Shown: in pieces, positions 1-10,999 of the stretch
Layout: each line of letters begins with the position of its first letter
How positions within the stretch are numbered: the first letter of the stretch is position 1
Position numbers and translations under genes: made by a program
Assembly: GCA_003864495.1 (NCBI GenBank)
Contig: ML133466.1
Span: 413,864-477,863 of the forward strand
Direction of reading: 5' to 3'
DNA length: 64,000 nt
DNA from: Nemopilema nomurai
Taxonomy: Eukaryota > Cnidaria > Scyphozoa > Rhizostomeae > Rhizostomatidae
Notes under the pieces: generated by a model
Told to the model about the DNA's origin: nothing
The model's database searches: none
The model's input: the letters and a program-made list of their open reading frames with translations, nothing else

Positions 1-81
1 ACCCCTAAGTGAGCCTATTTCGCATTCTTGACCCTTTCTGCAAGAATGGCTATAGGTATATCTGATCGGAAAGGCCAGAAT

Positions 82-770
82 CAAGAAACGTGCAACCTTT
101 CTCTAGAAACGTGCAACCTTTCTCTAGAAACGTGCAACCTTTCTCTAGGAACGTGCAACCTTTCTCTAGAAACGTGCAACCTTTCTCTAGAAACGTGCAA
201 CCTTTCTCTAGAAACGTGCAACCTTTCTCTAGAAACGTGCAACCTTTCTCTAGGAACGTGCAACCTTTCTCTAGAAACGTGCAACCTTTCTCTAGAAACG
301 TGCAACCTTTCTCTAGAAACGTGCAACCTTTCTCTAGAAACGTGCAACCTTTCTCTAGAAACGTGCAACCTTTCTCTAGAAACGTGCAACCTTTCTCTAG
401 AAACGTGCAACCTTTCTCTAGAAACGTGCAACTTTTCTCTAGAAACGTGCAACCTTTCTCTAGAAACGTGCAACCTTTCTCTAGAAACGTGCAACCTTTC
501 TCTAGGAACGTGCAACCTTTCTCAAGAAACGTGCAACCTTTCTCTAGAAACGTGCAACCTTTCTCTAGGAACGTGCAACCTTTCTCTAGAAACGTGCAAC
601 CTTTCTCTAGGAACGTGCAACCTTTCTCAAGAAACGTGCAACCTTTCTCTAGAAACGTGCAACCTTTCTCTAGGAACGTGCAACCTTTCTCTAGAAACGT
701 GCAACCTTTCTCTAGAAACGTGCAACCTTTCTCTAGAAACGTGCAACCTTTCTCTAGGAACGTGCCCCTT
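82..770. repeat. 21-bp minisatellite, about 32 units
   Basis: A near-perfect head-to-tail array of a 21-bp unit (AGAAACGTGCAACCTTTCTCT). The main variant changes TCTAGAAACG to TCTAGGAACG, and a few units read TCAAGAAACG. Because 21 is divisible by 3 and the unit lacks stops in several frames, it produces long artificial open frames on both strands (repeating ETCNLSL or NVQPFSR peptides). I see no splice or start context that makes these genes. Confidence 0.95.
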
Positions 771-903
771 TACACGAGGCCCTTTTTGAACAGGATCATT
801 CTTACTTACTCTCACAAAGATACAGGCTAAAAATTCTAATTTCATATTTGAGCTTTACGGGCCTCGCCACCACCTGTGACAGTTTTGTACCATTTGCTTT
901 CAG

Positions 904-1127
904 AGTATCAAGCAGTTACAGAAGTGGTCCGAAACGATTACGATGTTCCTCTACCAGGGATGAAAAGAAGAGATGCTTGTTTAGCAAAAATGTGGCTGCC
1001 GGATTACATTACCCGTGACGGCACTTCTGGTAGTGTTAATATTCTTATACCTCACTATAATCACGCCACGAAGTCCTTTGACTTTGCTTATACAATATCG
1101 AATTCATTTGCATGCACTCCTCTGTAG
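904..1127 (+). CDS. Possible terminal coding exon of an unidentified gene
   Basis: A pyrimidine-rich tract ending in TTTGCTTTCAG precedes an open frame of about 74 codons. It ends in TAG and reads through a varied, protein-like composition (for example GMKRRDACLAKMWLPDYITR). There is no ATG start, so if real it is the last exon of a gene whose earlier exons lie left of the window or beyond the minisatellite. I do not recognise the family and see no polyadenylation signal just downstream. It could be a chance open frame. Confidence 0.3.
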
Positions 1128-1499
1128 CAAGTTAATGTCGTGTTGTTTTATGAATGGTGTTTGCTTGAAAATCTAAACTTCTGGATGAGGAAGAGGGTCA
1201 GTGGCTTGTTAGTGGCCGGAAGTGATGTAAGGCGAGAATATTAATGAAACACTTTGTAACAGCACAAGGTTTAGACTTTTTTATTAACATTTCGCTTTTC
1301 TGATTTTGTTTTATTTAAACCGACCTTCTCTAGTGCTGATATAATGTTGTTCTGAAAGCATTTTATTATTGCAGGGATACTCGTTATGTCTGTGAAGCAT
1401 CCAAAGTCGAAGCCTTCTAAGGTGATAATGCTGTAGCATCGACTTTTACCTTCATGCATCGATATGACTGCTGCCATTTTGTAGCATTTACTACGCTGT

Positions 1500-1830
1500 A
1501 AGACCTGTATCTAAGGGGATGGGAATGGCACGCATAGAAATAGGGGTGGCATCTAAGCAGATGGGGTTTCACCAAAGGGACGTGGTTAGCACCAAAGAAA
1601 ATGGGGTAACATCTAAGATAATGCGGTGGCACCTTAGGAGATTGGTTGAAATCTAGGGATATGGCGGTGGCCCCAAGGAGGTAAGATTTTCCCTTTGAGA
1701 TGGGGCGGCACCAAAGTATACGGATTAGCAGCAAAAGAGATGGGGTTGGCATCAAAGGGAATGGTGTGGCTCATAAGGAAACGGAGCTCGCTCATAAGGA
1801 GGCAGGGTTAGCATCTTAGGAAGATGGGTG
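1500..1830. repeat. Degenerate GATGGGGTGGCATCTAAGG minisatellite
   Basis: Imperfect tandem units of roughly 22-25 bp with core AAGGAGATGGGGTGGCATCT recur about fourteen times. Units have diverged by substitutions and small indels, so this is an old array, unlike the fresh array at 82-770. The reverse-strand open frame over it is a repeat artefact. Confidence 0.75.
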
Positions 1831-4179
1831 TCCAGTTCATCTGGAAGTGAACCCTGCTTGGGATGTATTGCCACTGGCATGTCGCAATCTTTTTTCAAAA
1901 GCACTGATTATTCCCCACCCTTTCCTAAAGCTCAGTTTTGCATCTACAGGATTTAGAGCGCGTGTTTCTGGACGTATCCGGGGTGGTTTTGTATGACCAC
2001 GAGGGCACAGGTACGTTATGTTGTGGAATGTGTTATTCCTGCTTCAGGGATATTGATAATTCCTGCGTTGAGGGGCTCCTTTGAGTTCTTTGTTTTGACA
2101 TAGCTTGGTTGGTTTGGCTTGGCAGAGGCAGTTCGACTGGTTTTTCATAATGATTCTGTCTAGCTGCTGTAGGCGTCGTCAGAGTATCATTTCTAAGACG
2201 ACAGAATGTTTTAAAGTACTTTAGTTTTTTTGTTTAAAAGCGAATGACAATCGGATTTTTCTTAGCGTTCATTTTCATTTTGGATTTGATAGCAATTTGA
2301 GCTTTTAGCATCGATTTGGAAAATATAGAAAATGGAAAATTAAAATCTCTTGGCTGGATGAGGTTGGCGAAATCTTCATATGTACACAGGCGATTTTCCA
2401 GGTAACGAGAACCTGCTTTACTTTCACAGCAACGAAACCTAGGCCTTACTTTTATCCTCTTATTTGCAGATTACAATAAAAAAACGTTTCTTTGCAGACG
2501 GCGAAATGAGTACACGAGTTGTTGTTGTTGTCCAAGTTGATTTGCAAAGTGCCCTACAGAATATGCTGAGAAGCGCTATAAAATCAGGTCAGAATGTTCG
2601 TCATTTGGGTGCTCTAATTATAAACCGATTGGATTGATTCTGTTACAAACCGCTTATTGTTGGTTGCTTGGGTGCCTCGAAAAGAAGTGTTTCAAATGAG
2701 CAAACTAGGTGGTCCTTGGCATCAAGGTTACCAATAAATAATGAAGTTTGAGAGATTGGGTAATCTGAACAGAAAGTAAGAAAGATTAGTTAATCTTAAT
2801 GGAGAGTATGAAGGATTGGGCGATGTGGATGGAGTGTATGAAGGAGTGGGTAATAATGCCTTGGGGCTGGCTTGTTGTTTTGCCCTCGGTAATCTAAAAG
2901 TGGATTCCTGCAAGATTCTGCGTTCTTGGGAGTGGGTTCCTTGATTGTTAGTTTTTGACACGAGTAGATCGTTGTCTATGCAGCACTTGAAGTGCCATAT
3001 TGAGTGCAGATGTCGCAGTGATAAAGGCTTTGTGTTGTTTTTAGGTTTGCTGAAACGGGGCATAAGAAATGGCTTCAGTTACTTTTCCAGTTGTGTCACT
3101 GCCTATAAGGAAATGCTGATGATCTAAGTACAGCCAAGAACACTCTGCCAATTTTTCGGATTTAAAAATCATGGTCAATCGTTAGCAAACTCTGATTAGA
3201 TTCTTTAGATCAACCCATTCTTGAATAATAAATTTATATAGCTTTACTGTTCAACTGAAACTTGAATAACGAACGTCGTTTTATTAGGAGACATTCGGAC
3301 AGAGACTTCCCCTTTTCAGCTTAAACCTCAACAGGCCTAAGTATAAACAGCGAAGATGTTGTATAATATGTTTATAGGGTAAAGTTTTGAGTGTAGTTTA
3401 CACAGCTTGTATATAATTAGAAGAGGTTTATCTGTGTGTTGATAGATAGATCTTCATCATAGCACCGCCTTCTCTCAGAATATACAATTGATTGCTCATT
3501 TTCTGTGGCATATTGTCAATCTTCTCATTTTCAGCTATTTGGGCTTTGCAAATTGTGTTTCACTCGCTTGCTTCATGGGATTCTCTGACGTAAAAACTGA
3601 CGTCAGGAATGGGTTTTTTACTTACTCTTAGAGTCCCACTACAGGGGAATTTATTGAAATGAGTGGACTGAATTATACGTGAAAATGTTTATAGAAATTG
3701 TTTATTGTTGGGAGAAAGAAGTTGGACTAATTGATTTCAAATGGTAGCAACGAACTTGCTTTAAGTTTGTGTGCTCCTTTTTAGATCAGACTGAGATTAA
3801 GAAATTTAATTTGATTTTCTTTACATTATGAATATTATGCCATACATAAGATGTATTTATGTCGGTCTATAAAAATCTACCTTCAAGAAAAAACTGAAAT
3901 GTATCAAATGACTACTGTAGCTCGAATAAAATGTTTCAAAATATATCTGCTTCTAAGAAATTTCAAAAACGGCCAAATACTTCGCGTGTTGCTTGAATAG
4001 TTGCATGTACGTTGGCTTTTAGTTGGATGCAAGCGTTTAGCAGAAGTGATAAATGTCGAAACACAAATCGTAGCTGCAGGTGCAGATTTGTGGAATGTTG
4101 TTTAGTATTACTCACCCACGCTTCAGTTGCGTAGGAGATTTTGCCTAGCAACCATTATTATGCCAATAAAGTTATCCTG
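1831..4179. other. Noncoding stretch with a short degenerate repeat
   Basis: No supported gene. Positions about 2745-2860 contain three to four degenerate units of about 35 bp around GAAGGATTGGGTAATCT. The rest is AT-rich sequence with only short chance open frames. Confidence 0.6.
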
Positions 4180-4917
4180 CTACCAGGTAACTGAGATACT
4201 CCGTCGTCTGTAGTCTCGTTTTGGTATCTGAAGTTCGCCCTTCGCCTCGTCTCCATAACCAAGTGTCTCTCGCGTCCATGTCTTAAAAAACTCTTTTGAA
4301 ATTTTCTTTTCGCTGCTCCTCGGGACATGAAGATGATCAGAATTGTTCGATCTTTCTTTCTCCTTAGCCGTGTTGGGATTCACCTTCACTAAGCTCTCCG
4401 CTCTGCGAAACACAGGTTGTGATTTGGGTACACGCCTGCAGCACAGAGCAACCTCGTTCACAGTCTTCTTCGAATCTGCCATCGCCTTTTGCAATCGAGG
4501 CAATGACGTCACTCCGCGCTCCTGTTTCTTCGGGTACTGCACCTGATGCGATTGGTTTTGACGTGCCTCTGTTGCGGCCTTCCCCGTTTGCTGCCACTGT
4601 AGCCTTGATCTTTTCGTATTGCTACGACTTAAGATCACTTGTGGTAGGCCTGTCCTGATAAGATCTTCGTTGTTATTCAAACTACCAGAACTTTTTCTGG
4701 TCATTTCGCATTCGATAAGCAGCTTTCTCTCTACCTTCTCCATCGATGCTTTTAATTTCAGCTTGGCTTCTTCAAAATACTGAAAATCGCGCTCAAGTTT
4801 CCAGGCCTCTCGCACATTCTTCTTCACGAGGCCGTATGACCTTACATGATCGGTACCAACATCACAATCTTTTGCCACATCTCTGAAGTGTGATGATACC
4901 TTTTGTTTTCCCTCCAT
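4180..4917 (-). CDS. Unidentified basic protein, intronless frame (245 aa)
   Basis: An open frame of 245 codons from the first ATG (4917) to TAG. The frame stays open upstream to about 5067 without an ATG, so a spliced upstream exon is possible. The protein is rich in Lys, Arg, Ser and Glu. An N-terminal helix-like, charged segment (EAWKLERDFQYFEEAKLK) suggests a short coiled coil, followed by a low-complexity basic region. No signal peptide, membrane segment or known motif is visible. It resembles the open frames at 8282-9303 and 11000-12202 in style, all basic and poorly structured, but I see no clear shared motif. Function unknown; a lineage-specific cytoskeletal or nuclear protein is only a guess. 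Confidence 0.5.
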   Translation of the reverse strand: MEGKQKVSSHFRDVAKDCDVGTDHVRSYGLVKKNVREAWKLERDFQYFEEAKLKLKASMEKVERKLLIECEMTRKSSGSLNNNEDLIRTGLPQVILSRSNTKRSRLQWQQTGKAATEARQNQSHQVQYPKKQERGVTSLPRLQKAMADSKKTVNEVALCCRRVPKSQPVFRRAESLVKVNPNTAKEKERSNNSDHLHVPRSSEKKISKEFFKTWTRETLGYGDEAKGELQIPKRDYRRRSISVTW

Positions 4918-6929
4918 CTGTTCCGTACAACAATTTAACACGCCCACGAATAACAGCAGCCTTACGCGCCTTCCTCTTGCTTGTTTTGAAATATTTGACG
5001 AAACCCACTTTAATGTTTCTGCTTTATAAATCCGCTGTTTTGACCATCCCCTATTACAGAATGGCAAAAGTGTTTCGCCAGATGTCGTCTCGCAACAGTG
5101 TGTTTCAATCGCAAAAAATTAAATGCCGAGAAATCTCTCTTATTTTCCTAGAACGTTTCGATTGAAACAATATATTGTGTTATTTTCACAATCATGAACA
5201 ATAGCTTATTACCAGCTGCTTTCTCCAATCGACGCGTATTTTTGCCCAACAAGAAAACTTGATCGTCACTAGGAGCTTTTTGCTTTCCACGATAACCTGT
5301 TCTCACACCTTACTTGTTGATGGTAAAAGTGCGTATTACTGTTATGACGTCGTTCTAGAAAACAAAACGCGTTTATTATATAACGTAAATCAGTTTTAGA
5401 GAGATATATACAGGCTGCCATTGTAAGTATATATATAAATATAAATAAGGTATAAATTATAAAGATAGTAATATATTGCTTAGCACAGATTGGAAACAAT
5501 GTGACCTTTCTCTCCTGCACGCAAGCAACTCAAACGCAGAGAAACCTACTCTAGTCCCCGTTTTCTCTAGCCTAAACAGAGAGACTTTCAACAATTCTGC
5601 AATTAAACGTTTACTCAAAAAATGTGGAATGCAGGCTGCATGCAAATAAATATTCACTCCAGTGACTGGAACAAATTACATCGGGCTGGTGAATTGCTCT
5701 CCGCAATATTATCACCAATAAAGCTAACAATTCTATCAGGCATTCATAATCTGCAGACCTCATCATTTCTACCTTTATATTTAAACATAGCGGATCGCAT
5801 ACAAACCTCTGTCACTGACCTCTTTTGGTTTCAAAGTCCTCTTCGTGTTTTCCTCTCACGAATAACTGCACTGAATCGCTAAGCAATGTCACCAGATAAA
5901 GAAGATCAGCTTGCTTTATATGTGTATTCTGAATTGGTCGGCAGACGTTTCGATCTACGTAATCACTAACAGGCTCTCAGATTCTCATCGTTTCTCCTTT
6001 GGTAAACAAGTGGTTAGGCAATCAATACAGGATTACGTTTCTTGATTGACGCTGCGGCCTCAAACACGTCTCCTTTCTATTCAACTCTTTCCATTGCCGC
6101 CTCGTTCTCATGAGATGGACGTGAGTGACAGCTTGTAATCGCGGGATAACTGCGAAGCGAAAATCCGCAATGTTTAGAGGATTTTGTTTAGAAATGTTCA
6201 AGATTCAGAAGGGAGTTTTCACTCTGTGCTGTTTACAAGTTCAGCTCAACAAAACAGGAATATATTGACGTTCACTTCATATCATAAGGCAGCGTGGTTA
6301 CCCAACAACGACGCGTATCTCCAGCCTGAACGAAAGAACTTAAACGATTACCAAGAGGCAGCAGGCCTGGGTGCTAGTTTGCATAAAAATCTTTTTGATT
6401 TTCGACAAAAGCGTTTGGCTTCTTAATGAAATGTCACGAGTCACCTGGCAATCGAGCCTCGAAGCCGAGTTCCATTGGTATTTTCAATGTGCGAGGTCTG
6501 ATCTGACTTGGACCTCAAGCGAAACAATCCACAGATGATCCATCAATCCAGGATGAACGAATCAATGATGAAAAGCGTTTATAGCTGGAAGGATCTGATT
6601 GTTGGGTGAAAAGCAAGGAAAGTGCTTGAACAAAAGATTATTTTAACAAGCAAGAGTTGGTGCAAAGTAATTTTGCTTCATTACACCCTTCTTTTTTCAT
6701 CTCTCTTTCTTTTTCGATGTCTATTTCCCTTTTTCCTCGTTTTTTGTTCTCGTTATCCCCTTTACCTTCTCTAAAAGTTCTTCTCTTCTCTCTTCTATAT
6801 TCTCTTCTTCATCTCGAAAGAGCAACTGCTACTAAAAAGCAGTTGCACTCTGCAAAGAAGAATCTTAAGCCGCCTGATAATGCCAGCCTCTTTTTCGTAG
6901 CATTGAGTCAGTTCTTTCTCCTTTGTAAA
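4918..6929. other. Noncoding AT-rich stretch
   Basis: No gene supported. There are short chance open frames on both strands, an AT-rich patch near 5400-5470 with repeated TATA and AAATA, and a pyrimidine-rich patch around 6685-6815. Confidence 0.5.
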
Positions 6930-7288
6930 CAGGGACGGACTGGCCAAGGTGGTAATCGCCACCAAGACCCTCAGAATTTTAAAATGCGGGCCCTACATAG
7001 GAGGAATATTTTGAATTATGCATAGATCTATAACTTAGCAGGTAAGGTTCGAAAGCTGATTCGAAGCTCCGGCTATCATGTCTAATTTCTCTGGGCCCCA
7101 ACCAAATGAGCGTTTATTCATGTTCAGTCATTGAAAATCGACTCAAGGATAACTATGCAATTGCTATTGTTGTTGGGCGTAAACTTTGGTTCTCTGAACG
7201 ACAACGCCCATTTAAAGCCTGGCCACACCCTACGTTCCCCTTCAGAGCTGAACAGCTACTTCGGCAGAAGAGTGCCAATCCGCCCCTG
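6930..7288. mobile_element. hAT-type MITE, 359 bp
   Basis: The left end CAGGGACGGACTGGC and the inverted right end (reverse complement CAGGGGCGGATTGGC) match at 13 of 15 positions. Direct repeats of 8 bp flank it, TTTGTAAA at 6922-6929 and TTTGTAGA at 7289-7296 (7 of 8 identical). CAGRGRCGG-type ends with 8-bp duplications are characteristic of hAT elements. It is too short for a transposase, so it is a non-autonomous copy. The open frame inside it from about 7106 is not a gene. Confidence 0.8.
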
Positions 7289-7296
7289 TTTGTAGA

Positions 7297-8281
7297 TTCA
7301 CCACAAACCTTGATTTGACCCTGATACGGTAATTCTGGCCATTTTTGGTTACTGAAATGATGTTTTTAGTAACGTGTTTAGTTTCGCTACTTTGGCTTTG
7401 GTCTGTAGCGTAATGTGGAATGACGTATGCCTACTCAGCACAAACGGGCTATGTTACTCGTTGAAGTGAAATATACCTATGCTATTTGCTTTAGCGTGAA
7501 CTTTTCAATTTTGTTAACACGTCCTCATCATTTCAAAATGAATATAGCTCATTGAAGTCAAAATCACTCTGGACATGATAATTCACAATATCATTTATAA
7601 TATGTTTGCAAGTTTGTTGATGTTCTATGCGCGTGCTATTGGGTATTTTAAAAATGCACTCATACTTGTGCCCGTAGAGAAAACCCTCACAAAATTAAAG
7701 CTGAAATTCAGGCACCTTTTTAAAAATATTTTTGTCTTTAAATTTCCATAAAACCAAACATAGATAACGATTCATATTCCAACTTATACTTATCAAGCAA
7801 GCTGCCAGGACATAATTATAGTCGATGGATTTATCCAATTGCAAGCCAAAGATAAAACTTTCAATGAATACACATGTGAATACATATATGGAGAATTAAT
7901 TTAAATAACAAAATTAGCCCTTTATTTGGTAAATATCACGTGAATAGCTAATGCTATCACGTGAAATCGCGAAGATTGTAAATACACTGCTTGTATCAAA
8001 TATGTTTGGCCCTTTCTGTTTAGAAAGAGCCACATTCTGATTCGGACCCTTGACCAAAGAGCCCTTTTATTCGTTGTTCTCCTTCATAGTTGCCGCCAAC
8101 TTATGAAACATTTTCTTTAATATCTCTAGTACTAAGCTTTCTTATACGAGGCCTAAATACAAGGAGATTGTCTTTTCCTTGCTACAGTTTTGACTTTACT
8201 GTTTGGCTGCTCCGTCTTTGACCCTGGAATTGTCGCACTTTCTGTGCAATTGTTTCGATTAAAATCATACAGCACTCTTAT
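7297..8281. other. Noncoding AT-rich stretch
   Basis: No gene or repeat recognised. Two nearby TCACGTGA palindrome-like sites occur near 7937-7962 (an E-box-type CACGTG core), with nothing else to support a regulatory role. Confidence 0.5.
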
Positions 8282-9303
8282 TCACGTTGTTTCTGCGCGT
8301 CCTCGCGAAGGGCTGCGGGAAAGCGCGAGTATTGACTCACTCTCCAAATCTTCCACCACTGTTTCCATTATGCATATTGATGGCCGGGCACATTTGTTCA
8401 CGAAAGAGCGGTTTGTCAGAGGCAGCGACAAAAACAGCGAATTTCGTCGGTCTTGGGAATCCGTCAGTTTCTTTCTTTCGTCGTTTCGTCGTTTTTCGTT
8501 GCTGAGTTTCAAGATCAAGTCTTTCTGTTTAAGTTCTTCCAACTTGCTATCACTTGCACGCCTATCGTCCACGCCTGGAGTTTGCCTCCGCAGCAACAGA
8601 TGCTCCACAGACATGCTCAAGCGACGTGCCCTTGTTAGTGATGGCGAATCTGGCGTTTTATCGTAGCTGCGCTTGCTCTGCCTCGTGTTTTCAAAGCCTT
8701 GCTCTGTCGTGCTCCGTACATCAAGGTACGCTTGGTGAACCGGAAAATCATCTTGTTGTTTCTCCCTGATGCTCGGTAAATACGGGGACGAATTAGACCG
8801 TGGTCTCGAGTAATCACTCGACTTGCCGATATTAATCAAGTTCATTATGTCAGGTACGCTTTTTCGCGGGCTTATTCCGAATGTAGTTGCTGACGCCAAC
8901 TTCGAACGCCGAGCATCCGCTTTGGTTAGGACGATGTTCGGCAGCTGGCGATCCTTGCCATCTCTTTTCGCCGAGCCTGAAGTCTTCACGATGGCTTTAG
9001 TCGAGGCAAGCAACATTTGCTCCGCTTGCTGTGTGTGATGCTGAGATTTCTCTCTTTGCTGCTCAATCGACTTGATTTTGTCTGACAGTTTCTTCGATTC
9101 ACGCAAGTTACTGAGGGCCACGAAGTGCGCTAGGTTCGGGTCATGAATTAATGGGGCATATTTTATTCCGTTTATTCTCGTCTGCTTGTCACGCTGGAGC
9201 TTTCGTAGGTGAGACATGGCCTTTTGTCTCAAAGTATTCCGCTCCGGTACAAATCCTGGCTTTCTATGAGTCCTTGAAAATCCAAATGCTTTTAGCTTGG
9301 ACA
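8282..9303 (-). CDS. Unidentified basic coiled-coil-like protein
   Basis: A long open frame of about 340 codons ending in TGA. The first ATG is at 9217 (311 aa). Between 9218 and 9303 the frame stays open and protein-like (KPGFVPERNTLRQKA) with an AG (CTAATTAG) just before it, so this may be the last exon of a spliced gene. The product is very basic, with two charged helical stretches likely to form coiled coils (RESKKLSDKIKSIEQQREK, and a Lys/Glu-rich segment near residues 260-290). Between them lies a Ser/Arg-rich region with SPRKS and RRLSMS sites that look like kinase targets. No membrane segment is seen and the family is not recognised. The open frames on the opposite strand are shadows. 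Confidence 0.55.
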
Positions 9304-10999
9304 CTAATTAGTCCGTCCAGGGCAGCGTCGATTGGGGCAACTCTCTGAGTCTTTATCTTGATCAATACTTCCTATTATTTCACAGTAGACAAGTAATCTC
9401 TTCGAAGTTCTTTAATCCACGCGATATCGGCAGTTTGTCATCACACCATCATGGACATCTTTAAAGAGATGACATCGATTCCTGCAAGTTTGCTTTGCAA
9501 CTTGTGCTTATGCGATTCATGTGTGAACTAGAATTGAAGGGCGACAGACAAGAACCCATAATTCTATTTTTGAGCAAACCACGTAAAACAAGGTCTGAAT
9601 TACCCCTTTGGGCTTTACCGTTAATTTCTAGCTTACGTACACCATCAAGACTGTACAACCTTTACGCGATCTCATTAACCATCTAAGTACCACTGGGAAA
9701 TCAATCTGTTAATGTTTTTGTTTTTCCCTTTCTGATTACTACCAAGAGAGGCACTCTTAGCACCTCTATGTAAATATTACCCTGCCACTCAGCCAGGTCA
9801 CTCAAATCTAGTCCTGCTTGGGTAACCAAAAGGAAACACGAAGTTCTCGATCTGTCAGAGTGCTAGAAGTTCTTAGTCCGCACTTCAATGTATAATAGTC
9901 AATTGAGATTATGTATCGACTGATTTTCACATTTTGATATTGAAAATAATGACTTCTAACTCAGGCAAATTAGATATTTGTAAAATCAACCGAGAAGTTT
10001 AAGCTCTGTCTATACAACCACGCAGATAAAGGAACAAACATGCTTTAAATCATGAGCTAGTTATGTCCGTTTAGGCTAGTTGCATCGAGTAGCTGGTTAC
10101 TGTAGCCTGACAAAACACAGAGTAAAAATCACGTGATATTTTTCAGCATTCTCATTGGGCAGTGACCTGCAACCTACATCTACTTCACCTGAAATTAGAA
10201 TCTTGATCCTTAGTTAGTCGCAGGTTTTAGTGGATTGCACGCCCGTTTACACTTGCAATTTTTTCGTCTCGCCATTTTTTTGCAATAAGTTGCATATGAA
10301 AGGTTGCGTGTGTAAACCGTGCTTTTGAAAGCCTTTTTTCTAAATACAGCTCGGATAGACTTCAAAATTGCACCTTCGCGTGTCAACAATAGACAGGTAG
10401 TGATCCATATGAACGGCTAGCGTATTGGAGGGCTACACTTAAGCTGCCAAATTTAATATCACTTAACTGTTACATATCAAACCAAAACTGAAATGTGCAC
10501 CACATTTGTGACCAAAGTAATCCCCTGGTTCCTGACAGAGGCATTGGTTTCAGTCACATCCATAGGCATTGGTTTCAGGCAATCCATTTTGTAATGTTTT
10601 TTATGTTTTTTGCCTTTGGACTAGAAAAGGATTGGACGACAGATGTTTTCTGCTGTGTTTTCTAATCAAAATCTTTGACAGCTGAATCTGAACACAGGCG
10701 TACAAGATAGTTATGCATATGAAAGGCTCTCTTAAAGTCGTTTCTCTTGACCTCATCAGTGGTTTTCCTAAAATTTCTCTGTTTAACGACTTTGCTCGTA
10801 CGCAGAAGGAACTGTAACGCAGCGCAATTCAGCTGAAAGCAGCTACTCTTCAGCTGATAAGAGGCAATTTTGAAGGAGATTTGCTTTGCTGTAGATAATG
10901 AGGCATTTGGTATCTTGGCAGACTTCGTTGTCGCCGCATTTCTGTTGCAGGTTGCAGAAAGCAGGTACAGTTAATTGGAGGTAGGGCAAATTTTGCTGA
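9304..10999. other. Noncoding stretch
   Basis: No gene supported. Contains the imperfect inverted repeat listed at 10237-10322 and a short direct repeat of GGCATTGGTTTCAG near 10541-10577. Confidence 0.5.
10237..10322. repeat. Imperfect inverted repeat, about 86 bp
   Basis: The left arm GCACGCCCGTTTACACTTGCAA pairs imperfectly with the right arm GGTTGCGTGTGTAAACCGTGC. The shared GTTTACAC/GTGTAAAC cores and GCACG ends are separated by about 43 bp. It may be a small palindromic MITE or hairpin; no target-site duplication was identified. Confidence 0.45.

Noticed and set aside
82..770. CRISPR-like array
   Set aside because: Units are contiguous without spacers and the genome is a eukaryotic one; it is a minisatellite.
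28..830. Long repetitive open frames (ETCNLSL and NVQPFSR repeats) on both strands
   Set aside because: They are produced by a 21-bp minisatellite whose period is divisible by three; no start, splice or conservation evidence.
6657..7025. 122-codon plus-strand frame
   Set aside because: Pyrimidine-rich low-complexity sequence running into the hAT-type MITE; no protein-like features.
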